Shown: positions 24,457 through 32,781, counted from the first letter of the stretch. The stretch: 44,805 nt of DNA from Inhella sp. (GCF_027532025.1 NZ_JAPZSY010000079.1:1-44805), one strand, 5' to 3'. Notes: generated by a model from the sequence alone, not told the origin. Numbers and translations are program-made.

Positions 24457-24471
24457 TGACACGCCGTGTCA
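24457..24471. promoter_or_regulatory. Inverted repeat upstream of the LytS-type kinase operon
   Basis: TGACAC-GCC-GTGTCA is a perfect palindrome with a 3-base spacer, 44 bases upstream of the kinase start. It is a candidate operator for an unknown regulator; LytTR proteins usually bind direct repeats, so the partner may be different. There is no independent support. Confidence 0.3.
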
Positions 24472-24588
24472 GTGGGGTGACGAAATGCATCCGGGGCCGA
24501 CGGGCCGGTAGCGATGCGTTGGGTGTCGGGTGTCGTGGCCGACCCCGCCGAGCGCTGGCGCACAGCCGCCCCAACGACACCCAAACGA

Positions 24589-24614
24589 CGAAGCCCCGCC
24601 GGGGCGGGGCTTCG
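24589..24614 (-). terminator. Strong GC-rich hairpin terminator after the YceI gene
   Basis: CGAAGCCCCGCC at 24589-24600 is the exact complement of GGCGGGGCTTCG at 24603-24614, a 12-base stem with a 2-base formal loop, 28 bases past the yceI stop. There is no T-tract, so it could act in both directions or be aided by Rho. Confidence 0.6.
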
Positions 24615-24642
24615 GTGCGCTCAGGGTGCAGTCAGGGTGCGG

Positions 24643-25212
24643 TCAGGGCTGCTTGACGGCCTCGATCTGGATCACCAGCCGCACGCTGTCCGGGATGCCC
24701 GGGATCGCGTAGCTCATGCCCCATTGGCTGCGCTGGATGGTGGTGACGAAGTCGCCGCCACACACCTCGACCTTCAGGTGCGAGGACATGAAGCAGTTGT
24801 AGTGTTCGGCGGTCAGCGTCACCGGGGCGGTTTTGCCCAGCATCGTCAGGGTGCCGGCCACGCTCTTGACCTTGGTGCCATCGAACTCGAACTGGTTGCC
24901 CACGAACTTGGCGGTGGCGAACTCGCTGGCGTTGAAAAAGTCCTTGCCCTTCAGGTGGCCGTCGAAGGAGGGCGTGCCGGTGTTGATGCTGGCCATGTCG
25001 ATCGTGATTTCGGCCTTGCCGGTCTTGGCGGCCGGGTCGATGGTGATGCTGCCTTTCTTCTTGTCGAAGCGGCCACGGTTCGTGCTGGTGCCGGAGTGCT
25101 TGACCTCGAAGGTCACGAAGGTGTGGGTCGGCTCGACCACGTAAGTGGCCGACTGCGCCTGGGCGGCACCGGCAAGGGCCAGGGCGGCCAGGGCGAGCAA
25201 GGTCTTGCGCAT
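24643..25212 (-). CDS. YceI-family periplasmic lipid-binding protein (first copy)
   Basis: 189 residues with a clear signal peptide (MRKTLLALAALALAGAAQA). The mature part is the YceI lipocalin-like barrel: YVVEPTHTFVTFEVKH, GRFDKKKGSITIDPAAKTG, INTGTPSFDGHLKGKDFFNA, and a terminal VRLVIQIEAVK strand. YceI proteins bind isoprenoid or other hydrophobic molecules and often accompany cytochrome b561. Start codon ATG 25212. It is the last gene of a unit with a second yceI (29 bases upstream) and cytochrome b561, and is followed by a hairpin terminator. Confidence 0.92.
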   Translation of the reverse strand: MRKTLLALAALALAGAAQAQSATYVVEPTHTFVTFEVKHSGTSTNRGRFDKKKGSITIDPAAKTGKAEITIDMASINTGTPSFDGHLKGKDFFNASEFATAKFVGNQFEFDGTKVKSVAGTLTMLGKTAPVTLTAEHYNCFMSSHLKVEVCGGDFVTTIQRSQWGMSYAIPGIPDSVRLVIQIEAVKQP

Positions 25213-25241
25213 GGGAACGATCTCCAAGGGGGAAAGAAGCA

Positions 25242-25799
25242 TCACAGCGGCGCCATGCCGCTGAACTGGAACTTGAACTTCACCAGCACGTCGGCGGCGA
25301 CGATGCTGGTGTCGTTCCACTCGCCGTCACCGATCTTCCAGTCGGTGCGCTTGAGGTTGAACTGGCCGGTGGCGGTGCTGGTGCCGCCGGCCTGGGTGAG
25401 CGTGAGCTGCACGGTCAAGGGCTTGGTTTGGCCCTTGAGGGTGAAAGGGCCGGTCAGCTCGAAGCGGCCGGCGCCCAGGGCCTTCACGCTTTGCGCCGTG
25501 AAGCTGGCGTTGGGCTGGCGCTTGCTGTCCAGCCACTCGGGCTTCATCAGCTCGGCCTCGACGTCGGCCGCGCCCATGCTGGCGCTGGCCAGGTTGATGC
25601 CGATCTGCACCTTGGCGGCTTGCGGCTGCTTGGGGTCGAAGGCGAAGCCGGGCAGGCTGAAGGTTTTGAAACGCCCTTCGACGGGCACGCCCATTTGCTT
25701 GCTGACGAAGACGATCTCGCTGTTTGTGGGCACCAAGGTTTGCGCGGAAGCGAGCGCGCCCAGGGTCATCAAACCGGTGGCCAGGAGCAGATGTTTCAT
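25242..25799 (-). CDS. YceI-family periplasmic lipid-binding protein (second copy)
   Basis: 185 residues with signal peptide (MKHLLLATGLMTLGALASA). The barrel motifs are SEIVFVSKQMGVPVEGRF, FDPKQPQAAKVQIGI, EAELMKPEWLDSKRQPNASF and KRTDWKIGDGEWNDTSIV. It is clearly divergent from the neighbouring copy, so this is an old duplication, probably with separate ligands. Within the b561-yceI-yceI unit it sits in the middle. ATG 25799 is preferred to longer frames that would lack a signal sequence. Confidence 0.92.
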   Translation of the reverse strand: MKHLLLATGLMTLGALASAQTLVPTNSEIVFVSKQMGVPVEGRFKTFSLPGFAFDPKQPQAAKVQIGINLASASMGAADVEAELMKPEWLDSKRQPNASFTAQSVKALGAGRFELTGPFTLKGQTKPLTVQLTLTQAGGTSTATGQFNLKRTDWKIGDGEWNDTSIVAADVLVKFKFQFSGMAPL

Positions 25800-25940
25800 A
25801 AGGGGCAGCAGGAGGGGTGTGGATCGCATCCGCGGAACGTTACGGGCAGCGTGGCACGTGGTCGGTCGGCTTGCGACGCAACGTGCCAGCGGTGTGATGA
25901 ACGGCAGATGGAGCCGACGAGCCGGCTGTCGACCTGTCAC

Positions 25941-26486
25941 TCAGTCCTTTCCGGGCCACATGCGGGCCAGCAGGCGGTCGCGGTCGATGAATTGGTGCTT
26001 CAGAGCCGCGCCCACGTGGGCCAGGATCAGTGCGGCCAAACTCCAGGCGGCCAGCGCGTGAGCGCCCTTGAGCAACTCGGCCAGTTCCTTGTTCGGACCC
26101 ACCCAGTCGGGCAGCGGCAGCACGCCGAACCACACCACCGGAAATCCAGCCGCGTTGCTGTAGGCCCAGCCGATGAGTGGCACGGCGGCCATCAAAAAGT
26201 AAAGCAGGCCATGCACCGCCCCAGCGGCACGTGCCTGCCACGCGGGCATGGGTGGGGGCGCTGGGGGGCGGTGCGTGGCCCGCCACAGCAGCCGAAGCAC
26301 GAAGAACAGCAGCAGCGTGATGCCGAACCACTTGTGCCAGTTGATGAGCTTGAGCCGGGCGACGGACATGGGCATCTCGCTGGCGTTCCAGCCCACGGCA
26401 ATGGCCCCGATCAGGCCCACCGCCATGGCCCAGTGAAAGGCCATCGCGGTGCGGGTGTAGCGGCGGGGGGTGGAGCTCAGCGGCAT
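25941..26486 (-). CDS. Cytochrome b561 family di-heme membrane protein
   Basis: 181 residues, four membrane helices. Likely haem-binding histidines are His18 (AFHWAMA), His51 (INWHKWFG), one in AVHGLLYF (~92) and one in LILAHVGAALKH near the end. Members move electrons between the quinone pool and periplasmic acceptors such as superoxide. The gene leads the unit with two yceI genes, a common arrangement, and lies 58 bases after the alkB-like gene. The start is ATG 26486 (MPLSSTPRRY); an earlier frame start has no typical N-terminus. Confidence 0.92.
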   Translation of the reverse strand: MPLSSTPRRYTRTAMAFHWAMAVGLIGAIAVGWNASEMPMSVARLKLINWHKWFGITLLLFFVLRLLWRATHRPPAPPPMPAWQARAAGAVHGLLYFLMAAVPLIGWAYSNAAGFPVVWFGVLPLPDWVGPNKELAELLKGAHALAAWSLAALILAHVGAALKHQFIDRDRLLARMWPGKD

Positions 26487-26544
26487 GGTGATCAGTGTCC
26501 GGTAGGGTGGGCGCGCCCAGGCTGCGCCGGGTTGCAGGCTGGTT

Positions 26545-27696
26545 TCAATCGTTTTGAACGGTCGGCCGGTCCCAGCGGGAACCCGGCTGCACATTGGCCC
26601 GGCTCAGGGCGCCCCCGTAATGCGCCAGTACGCGCTTGTCCATCACGCGCCGCCACAGCCAGGGCACGTAGGCCAGCAGCACCATGCCGGCGTAGCCGTT
26701 GGGCAACTGCGGCGCCTCGGGGAAATGGCGCAGCGCTGGGTAGCGGCGCGCCGGGTGGGCGTGGTGGTCGCTGTGGCGCTGCAGGTGGTACAGGAACACA
26801 TTGCTGGCCACGTGGTTGCTGTTCCAGCTGTGCTCGGGGCGGCAGCGCTCGGGCTTGCCGTCGGGGCCGGTGGCCCGCTTCAGGCCGTAGTGCTCCAGGT
26901 AATTCACCACCTCCAGCAGGCTGAAACCGTACACCGCTTGCAGCACCAAAAAGCCCAGGGCCCAGGGGCCCCAGAGGGCGGTGAGCGCGGTGAACAGCAC
27001 CACCGTCATGGCCCAGGCCTGCAGGCATTCGTTGCGCCAGTGCCAAACGCCCAAGCCACGGCCAGCCAAGCGGGCGCGCTCCAGGTGCCACGCGCTTTGC
27101 AGGCTGCCCACCACGGTGCGCGGCAAGAACGCCCAAAACGATTCGCCCAGGCGCGAGCTGGCCGGGTCGTCGAAAGTGGCCACGCGGCGGTGGTGGCCGC
27201 GGTTGTGCTCCACGTAGAAATGCCCGTAGGCCACGGGCGCCAGGGCGATGCGCGCCAGCCAGCGCTCCCAGGCCGGGTGCTTGTGGCCCAGTTCATGCGC
27301 CGTGTTGATGGCCGCGCCGCTGATGGCGCCCACACTCAGCACCAGACCCAGCCACACCAGGGGCTCCCCGGCGTGCGCCACCGCCAGTTGCGTGCCCTGC
27401 ACCACCAAGGCCAGGTACAGGGGGATGAACAGCACGGTGAGCGCGCGGTACCAGCCATCGGCCTCCAGGGCCGGTACAGCCTCGTCGGGCGGGTTGCGGG
27501 TGTCTTCGCGGATCAGCGCGTCCAGCAGCGGGATCACGCCGTAGAGGAACACCGGCGTGACGAAAAGCCACAGCAACTGGCCGGTGTGCTCGAAGCGCAG
27601 CAAATGCCACACCACGGTGAGCGGGAACAGGGCCGAGAGCAGCCAAGCGTAGCGCTTGGGGTCGCGGTAGGTCAGGGTCGGTTGCAGGGTGGCCAT
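26545..27696 (-). CDS. alkB: AlkB-type membrane non-haem di-iron hydroxylase (alkane 1-monooxygenase family)
   Basis: 383 residues with about six membrane helices. The three histidine boxes are complete: HELGH (~134-138), HNRGHH (~164-169) and LQRHSDHH (~304-311), plus the NYLEHYGL signature before the last box. Members hydroxylate medium-chain alkanes or related terminal methyl groups using rubredoxin as electron donor. No rubredoxin domain or gene is seen nearby, so the donor is encoded elsewhere. It is divergent from the CYTH gene across 114 bases; ATG 27696 is chosen. Terminal hydroxylation of other lipids is the alternative to alkane use. Confidence 0.9.
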   Translation of the reverse strand: MATLQPTLTYRDPKRYAWLLSALFPLTVVWHLLRFEHTGQLLWLFVTPVFLYGVIPLLDALIREDTRNPPDEAVPALEADGWYRALTVLFIPLYLALVVQGTQLAVAHAGEPLVWLGLVLSVGAISGAAINTAHELGHKHPAWERWLARIALAPVAYGHFYVEHNRGHHRRVATFDDPASSRLGESFWAFLPRTVVGSLQSAWHLERARLAGRGLGVWHWRNECLQAWAMTVVLFTALTALWGPWALGFLVLQAVYGFSLLEVVNYLEHYGLKRATGPDGKPERCRPEHSWNSNHVASNVFLYHLQRHSDHHAHPARRYPALRHFPEAPQLPNGYAGMVLLAYVPWLWRRVMDKRVLAHYGGALSRANVQPGSRWDRPTVQND

Positions 27697-27810
27697 GCCG
27701 CGATGGTCGCCCGTGCCCGCCATCGGCGCAAGCGGGTAGGCCCCAAGAACGAGGGCGTTGCGCGAACGCCGGAAGGCCCTGGCCCGGTGCCGCCGGGTGA
27801 CACTGGCCGC

Positions 27811-28497
27811 ATGAGCACCGAACTCGAACTCCGCCTGGCCGTTCCCGCTGCGGCCGTCGACGCCGTGGCTGCCCACCTGGCCGCCCTGCCCGGCGCACGG
27901 GCCGTGCCGCTGCGCGCCACCTACTTCGACACCGCCAGCAGCGCCCTGGGGCGCGCTGGCTGGGGCTTGCGCCTGCGCTGGGAGGGCGACGAGGCCGGTT
28001 GGGTGCAAACCATCAAGGGCCCGCTGCTGGCCGATGGCCTGACCCGGCCCGAGCACAACGCCCCGCGCGGCACGGCGCCCGAGATGCCGCCCCTGGACCG
28101 GCACGCCCACGACGCCCTGCCCGAGGCGGCGCTGCTGCTGGCAGGGCTGCAGGAGCCGCTGCAACCGCAGTTCGGCACGGAGATCGAGCGCCTGCGCGCT
28201 CGGCCAACCCTGCCCGGTGGCACCCGCGTGGAGCTGGCGCTGGACCGTGGCCGCTTGATGGGCGGCCGTGCCAGCGCGGCGGTGTGCGAGCTGGAGCTGG
28301 AGTGGCTGGACGGCCCGCTGGCGCCGCTGTGGCTGGAGGCCGAACGCCTGGTGCGCGCCCACGGCTTGGTGCTGGAGCCGCGCAGCAAGGCCGCGCGCGG
28401 CCACGCGCTGGCGCGGGGCGAGGTGGTGCCGCCCGCCGATTGGGCGGCGGTGGACGCCACGCTGGCCGCGATCAGCGATTGGGCTCGATCGGCCTGA
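27811..28497 (+). CDS. CYTH-domain inorganic triphosphatase-like protein
   Basis: 228 residues, CYTH domain only, without the CHAD domain seen in YgiF. The N-terminal acidic motif reads ELELR in place of ExExK, followed by RATYFDTASSAL and GWGLRLRWEGD, then WVQTIKG, and Glu/Arg-rich strands GTEIERLRAR and VCELELEWLDG, which together form the triphosphate tunnel. It would cleave inorganic tripolyphosphate or a related triphosphate using divalent metal. The Lys-to-Arg change in the first motif is conservative. It overlaps the OmpR-type regulator tail to tail by 26 bases. Confidence 0.85.
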   Translation: MSTELELRLAVPAAAVDAVAAHLAALPGARAVPLRATYFDTASSALGRAGWGLRLRWEGDEAGWVQTIKGPLLADGLTRPEHNAPRGTAPEMPPLDRHAHDALPEAALLLAGLQEPLQPQFGTEIERLRARPTLPGGTRVELALDRGRLMGGRASAAVCELELEWLDGPLAPLWLEAERLVRAHGLVLEPRSKAARGHALARGEVVPPADWAAVDATLAAISDWARSA

Positions 28498-29179
28498 AGC
28501 AGTAGCCCGCGCCGTACACGGTTTGCAGCGCGGGCCCGAGGCCCAGGGCGTCGAGCTTGCGGCGCAGGTTCTTGATGTGGCTGTCCACGGCGCGGTCGCT
28601 GACGTCGCGGTAGTCGTCGTGCAGCGCGTCCAGCAGGGTGGCGCGGCTGAGCACCCGGCCCGGGGCCAGCAGCAGGGCGCGCAGCAGGCGGAATTCGACG
28701 GGCGTGGTGCTCAGGGCCTGCTCGTGCCACCACAGGCGCTGGCCGTCCTCGTCGATGAAGAAGCCGCCGGTGCCCGGCAGCTGCTGACGCGCTGGCGCGC
28801 CCAGGCGGCCGTCGGCGCGGCGCAGCAGGGCCTTGACGCGGGCCACGGCCTCCCGCGGGCTGAAGGGCTTGCACAGGTAGTCGTCGGCACCCAGCTCCAG
28901 GCCGAGCAGGCGGTCCAGTTCTTCGATGCGGGCGCTCAGCATGAGGATGGGCACGCTGGAGCGCTGGCGGATTTGCTGGCACACCTGCAGGCCGTCTTGC
29001 CCGGGCAGGTTGAGGTCGAGCAGCACCGCCGCCCAAGGCCCTTCGTGCACGAAGCGGTGCACGGCCTGCAGCCCGTCGCCGCAGGGGCTGGGCGCGTGGC
29101 CGGCGGCGTGCAGGTAGTCCACCAGCAGGCCGGCGATGGCGGGGTCGTCTTCGACGACGAGGATGCGGGCCGCGGCCAT
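28472..29179 (-). CDS. OmpR-family response regulator (BaeR-like)
   Basis: 235 residues. The receiver domain has EDD at 10-12, the acceptor Asp near 54 (LLDLNLPGQDG) and LCKPFSPREAVAR near 100. The winged-helix effector domain (~130-230) has TPVEFRLLRALL, DYRDVSDRAVDSHIKNLRRKL and TVYGAGYCF. It follows the histidine kinase gene by 8 bases. The likely task is response to envelope stress, with the divergent Spy-like gene as an obvious candidate target (inference). Confidence 0.93.
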   Translation of the reverse strand: MAAARILVVEDDPAIAGLLVDYLHAAGHAPSPCGDGLQAVHRFVHEGPWAAVLLDLNLPGQDGLQVCQQIRQRSSVPILMLSARIEELDRLLGLELGADDYLCKPFSPREAVARVKALLRRADGRLGAPARQQLPGTGGFFIDEDGQRLWWHEQALSTTPVEFRLLRALLLAPGRVLSRATLLDALHDDYRDVSDRAVDSHIKNLRRKLDALGLGPALQTVYGAGYCFRPIEPNR

Positions 29180-29187
29180 CGACGGGT

Positions 29188-30618
29188 TCACCCGGGCAGC
29201 TCCATCACGAGGCGCAGGCCGCCCAGGGGCGAGGCCTCGGCGTGCAGGCGCCCGCCGTGGGCCTGGACCAGGGCGCGGGCGATGGACAGGCCCAGGCCGC
29301 TGCCGCCGTCGTCGGCCGCGCCAGCGCGGGTGCGCGAGGCGTCGCGCCGGTAGAGGGGTTCGAACAGGCGCTCGCGCTCGTCGGCATCCGGCACGCCGGG
29401 TGGGCTGTCGTCCACGGTGACGCGCCAGCCTTGCGCGCCGGCGCGCTCGGCGCGCACCGCCACGCGACCCGGGGCCTGGGTGTAGGCCAGGGCGTTGCCC
29501 AGCAGGTTGTCCAGCACCTGCTGCAGCCGGGTGGCGTCGGCCGAGACCATCGTGGGCAGATCGGGCCATTGCCAGTCGTTGGCCAGGCCGGCGGCGTCGA
29601 GCCGCGGCGCCCAGCGGGCCCGGGTTTGGGCCAGCAGGGCGATGGGGTCGGTGGGCTGGCGGTGCACGGGCAGGGCCTGCAGGTCGCCACGGGCCAGCAG
29701 GGCGAAGTCGTCGGCCAGGCGGGTCAGGCGAGCGACCTCGCGCCGCAGGCTGTCCAGGCGCTCGGCGTTGAGCGGGCGCACGCCGTCGGCCACGGCGTCG
29801 AGCTCGCCGCGCATCACGGTCAGCGGCGTGCGCAGTTCGTGGCTCAGCTCGGCCACCCAGCGGCGGCGGCTGCCCTCCAGGCGCTGCAGGCCTTCGGCCA
29901 GGCGGTTCAGGTCTTGCGCCAGGTCGTCCAGTTCGTCGCGCCAGCGGCCGTCGGTGGGCGGCAGGCGGTGCTCGAACTCGCCCTGCGCCAGGCGCCGCGT
30001 GGCGGCTTGGGCGGCGGCCAGCGGGCGCATCCAGCGACGGGCCACGGCCACGGCCACCAGGGCGGCCAGCGCGGCCATGGCCAGGCCCAGCCCGGCCAAG
30101 CCGGTGAGCTGGCGTTTCAGGAAGCGGGCGTCGGCCTCGTCGTCGCTGGGGTCGCGGCGGGGCACGAAGTGCGCCACGGCCACGGTGCGGCCGTCCACTT
30201 CGATGGCTTGGTGCAGCACCTCGCGGTCGCGCGGCAGGCGCCGGCCCCACACCAATTGACCGTCGGGGGTGGTGATGGAAAAGCCGCGTGGGCCGCGTTC
30301 TTCGGGCCGGGGCGGGCGGCGTCCGCGCTCGCCCCGTTCCGGTGGTGCGAAGGCCTCGGGGCGCGGCGGCGGTGGCCCACCCAGCAAGGGCGCCATCAAG
30401 GCGTCGGGGTGGGCGGCCAGGCCGTCCAGGCCATGGCGTTCGATGGCCCAGCGCGCCCCGTCGGCAAAGGTGGCCAAGCGGACAGCGTCCTGGGCGCGCA
30501 AGTACTCGGTGAAGCCGCTGCGCAGATGGGTGGCCGTCAACGCGGCCAAGCCCATGACGGCCAGCAGGCTGGTGCCCACCAGCAACAGGCTCAATTGGTG
30601 AACGAGGCGCAGTCGCAT
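29188..30618 (-). CDS. BaeS-like sensor histidine kinase
   Basis: 476 residues. A first membrane helix is at ~12-33, the second at ~172-195. Between them the periplasmic loop is unusually rich in Pro, Arg and Gly (~80-112). A HAMP region follows, then the H-box AELSHELRTPL with His near 259, N-box DNLLGNALAYTQ, G1 with SPPGVPDADERERLFEP, and GGSGLGLSIARALVQAHGG. The overall plan is that of BaeS. It precedes its response regulator and is divergent from the Spy/CpxP-like gene. Confidence 0.92.
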   Translation of the reverse strand: MRLRLVHQLSLLLVGTSLLAVMGLAALTATHLRSGFTEYLRAQDAVRLATFADGARWAIERHGLDGLAAHPDALMAPLLGGPPPPRPEAFAPPERGERGRRPPRPEERGPRGFSITTPDGQLVWGRRLPRDREVLHQAIEVDGRTVAVAHFVPRRDPSDDEADARFLKRQLTGLAGLGLAMAALAALVAVAVARRWMRPLAAAQAATRRLAQGEFEHRLPPTDGRWRDELDDLAQDLNRLAEGLQRLEGSRRRWVAELSHELRTPLTVMRGELDAVADGVRPLNAERLDSLRREVARLTRLADDFALLARGDLQALPVHRQPTDPIALLAQTRARWAPRLDAAGLANDWQWPDLPTMVSADATRLQQVLDNLLGNALAYTQAPGRVAVRAERAGAQGWRVTVDDSPPGVPDADERERLFEPLYRRDASRTRAGAADDGGSGLGLSIARALVQAHGGRLHAEASPLGGLRLVMELPG

Positions 30619-30651
30619 GCCAGGGATCTTAGAAAGCCCCCGCGCGCGAAC

Positions 30652-30670
30652 TGTGGAGGCGGTCTCCACA
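30652..30670. promoter_or_regulatory. Inverted repeat between the BaeS-like kinase and Spy-like genes
   Basis: TGTGGAG-GCGGT-CTCCACA is a perfect 7-base inverted repeat in the 122-base divergent region. Another TGTGGAG half-site lies close to the Spy-like start (about 30729-30735). It is a reasonable operator candidate for the adjacent OmpR-type regulator. Confidence 0.4.
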
Positions 30671-30740
30671 AAGGCTCCATCGTGGCTCCGCACCCGGGGG
30701 CGAGCATGGCCTTCCCTTGTTCCTCGTTGTGGAGACGATC

Positions 30741-31067
30741 ATGTCCTACCGATCCTTTGTTTTGGCCGCCGGCGCCTTGGTGCTGGCATGGAGCACTGGC
30801 GCCCATGCGCAGCCGGCTGGCGAGCGCCGCCCCCCTGCGCCGCCTTCGGCCGCCGAGCTGCAGCGTAGCTTGGGCCTGGACGCCGCCAAGTCTGAGCAAG
30901 TCGTCGCCTTGATGGCCCGCCACGGACAGGCCCGACAGCAACTGCACGAGCAGCAGCGCAGCGAAATGCAAGCCCTGCTGAGCCCGGAGCAACTGCGACA
31001 GCTCCAGCGCGGCCGCCGCCACGAGCGCCATCACGCCGAGCCCGCTGGCGGCGAGCGTCGCCCCTGA
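30741..31067 (+). CDS. Small periplasmic Spy/CpxP-like protein
   Basis: 108 residues with a signal peptide (MSYRSFVLAAGALVLAWSTGAHA). The mature part has one long amphipathic, Gln/Arg/Leu-rich helical stretch (ELQRSLGLDAAKSEQVVAL, then MQALLSPEQLRQLQRG) like the helical hairpins of Spy and CpxP, but only about 85 residues long. The exact LTxxQ motif is not present; LSPEQLRQL is close. It could be a chaperone or a feedback inhibitor of the sensor encoded divergently. The ATG at 30741 is preferred over one 8 codons upstream. Confidence 0.6.
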   Translation: MSYRSFVLAAGALVLAWSTGAHAQPAGERRPPAPPSAAELQRSLGLDAAKSEQVVALMARHGQARQQLHEQQRSEMQALLSPEQLRQLQRGRRHERHHAEPAGGERRP

Positions 31068-31085
31068 GTGCGCGAGGAGGCCGCC

Positions 31086-32303
31086 ATGCGCACGCTCGTT
31101 GCCCCTTGGGTGCTGCCCGTCGCCCTGGCGCTGAGCGCCTGCGGCGGGGGTGGCACGAGCTCGGTGCCCACGCCGGCCCCGGCACCTGCTCCGACGCCCG
31201 TCCCCGCCCCGGCACCGGCACCGGCGCCCGACACCAGCCCCACGGCCCGAGCCGCTGTGGGCGAGTTGTTGTTTCACGAGCCCAGGTTGTCGGCCAGCGG
31301 GCGACAAAGCTGCGCCAGTTGCCATGACGCGGCCCGCGGGCATGCCGACCCAGCCGGCACCTTTTTGCCCCTGGGCGGGGCATCGCTGGACCAGCAGGGC
31401 CTGCGCAGCTCGCCCTCCATCCGTTACTTGAGCCAAGCGGGCGCCTTCACCCTCGAAGCCAACGGCCGCGTGCACGGTGGCCTGCTTTGGGACGGCCGTG
31501 CCGCCACGCGGGAGGAGCAGGCCCGCGGCCCCTTGCTCAACCCCAAGGAGATGGCCAATGCCAGCGTGGCCGATTTCGCCGCCCGCCTGCGCGGCAGCCC
31601 CGCTTGGGAGCCGCTGCGCAACGCCTACAGCCTGACCGCCAACGCCAGCGACGAGGCCTTGATGACGGCGGCGACCAACGCCATCGCGCTGTACCAACAA
31701 CTGGACCCGGACTATCAGCCCTTCACGAGCAAGTTCGACCAGGTGCAGGCTGGCACGGCCACCTTCACCGCGGCCGAGGCGCGGGGCCTGGCCGCCTTCA
31801 ACGACCCGCAGCGCGGCAATTGCGCCAGCTGCCACAGCAGCGCCCCGCGGCCAGGCGGTGGCCCGGCCTTGTTCACCGATTTCAGCTACCACGCGCTGGG
31901 CGTGCCGCGCAACGCCAGCGGGGCCACGGCCGACCCCGCCTTCTTCGACCTGGGCCTGTGCGGCCCGAGCCGCACCGACTTGGCGGCGCAAACCCAGCAC
32001 TGCGGCAAGTTCCGCGTGCCCACGCTGCGCAACGTGGCGCTCACCGCGCCCTACATGCACAACGCCAAGTTCGCCACGTTGGAGGAGGTGGTGCGCTTCT
32101 ACGCGACGCGCGACACCAACCCGGGCGCCTGGTACCCCACCGTGGCGGGCACGGTGCAGCGCTTCAACGACCTGCCCGTCGCCTACCAGGGCAACGTGGA
32201 ACGGCGCGTCCCTTTCGGCGGGCGGCCCGGCGGCGCGCCGACCTTGAGCGAGCAGGACGTGGCCGACATCGTGGCCTTCTTGGGCACGCTCACGGACCGC
32301 TGA
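31086..32303 (+). CDS. Di-haem cytochrome c peroxidase family lipoprotein
   Basis: 405 residues. The leader has a lipobox (LALSAC, Cys19), so the protein is lipid-anchored. A Pro/Ala tandem linker (~28-52) leads to the catalytic part. Two CXXCH haem sites are visible: CASCH at 76-80 and CASCH at 246-250. MauG/CcpA-type neighbours such as FRVPTLRNVALTAPYMHNA and a final VADIVAFLGTL are present. It reduces hydrogen peroxide or oxidises other substrates in the periplasm. The gene follows the Spy-like gene by 18 bases and runs tail to tail into the GNAT gene with a 14-base overlap. Confidence 0.9.
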   Translation: MRTLVAPWVLPVALALSACGGGGTSSVPTPAPAPAPTPVPAPAPAPAPDTSPTARAAVGELLFHEPRLSASGRQSCASCHDAARGHADPAGTFLPLGGASLDQQGLRSSPSIRYLSQAGAFTLEANGRVHGGLLWDGRAATREEQARGPLLNPKEMANASVADFAARLRGSPAWEPLRNAYSLTANASDEALMTAATNAIALYQQLDPDYQPFTSKFDQVQAGTATFTAAEARGLAAFNDPQRGNCASCHSSAPRPGGGPALFTDFSYHALGVPRNASGATADPAFFDLGLCGPSRTDLAAQTQHCGKFRVPTLRNVALTAPYMHNAKFATLEEVVRFYATRDTNPGAWYPTVAGTVQRFNDLPVAYQGNVERRVPFGGRPGGAPTLSEQDVADIVAFLGTLTDR

Positions 32304-32781
32304 GGCCCTCGGCCAGCCGCAGCCCCAGGCAGCGGCTGGTCGGGTCGCTGCCATGCTCGGCAAAGGGGGCGATGGGCCGAAAGCCCAGGCGCGTGTACAG
32401 ACGCAGCGCGGCGTGCTGGCGCTCGCCGGTTTCCAGCCACACGGCCTGCGCGCCGGCTTGGCGCGCGCGGTGGAGCAGCGCGCGCACCAGGTCGTCGGCC
32501 ACGCCTCGGCCGCGCCAGGCGGGCCGAACGACAACGCGGCGCAGCTCCAGCACGCCGTCTTGCAGCGGGCGCAGGCCGGCGCCGCCCACGGCCTCGTCGT
32601 CGACCCAGGCCAGCAGGTGATGCGCACCAGGCGCCAAGGGCGGGTCTTGCGGGGTCGGGCGCGTCAGGGCCTGCGGGTCGTCGTACAAGGCCCAGACCTC
32701 GCGGGCGGCCAGAGCCAGCAGCGCGGTAGCCGCCGGTCCGCTGGGGTCGGCGTCGCGCAGCACCCAGGGTTTCAACGCCAC
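32290..32781 (-). CDS. GNAT-family N-acetyltransferase
   Basis: About 163 residues. The acetyl-CoA-binding signature VVVRPAWRGRGVADDLVRALL is complete in the middle, and ALRLYTRLGFRPI near the end is the usual closing motif of GNAT enzymes. The acceptor substrate cannot be told. There is no ATG; the start is GTG 32781, or TTG 32775 with a TTGA overlap to the preceding gene's stop, so both ends of this gene overlap neighbours. It belongs to a minus-strand unit after the M16 peptidase and YceI-like lipoprotein. Confidence 0.8.
   Translation of the reverse strand: MALKPWVLRDADPSGPAATALLALAAREVWALYDDPQALTRPTPQDPPLAPGAHHLLAWVDDEAVGGAGLRPLQDGVLELRRVVVRPAWRGRGVADDLVRALLHRARQAGAQAVWLETGERQHAALRLYTRLGFRPIAPFAEHGSDPTSRCLGLRLAEGLSGP

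Noticed and set aside
31180-31245. Pro/Ala codon repeat as a possible mobile or regulatory repeat
   Set aside because: It codes for a simple stalk in the peroxidase lipoprotein and is imperfect at the DNA level.
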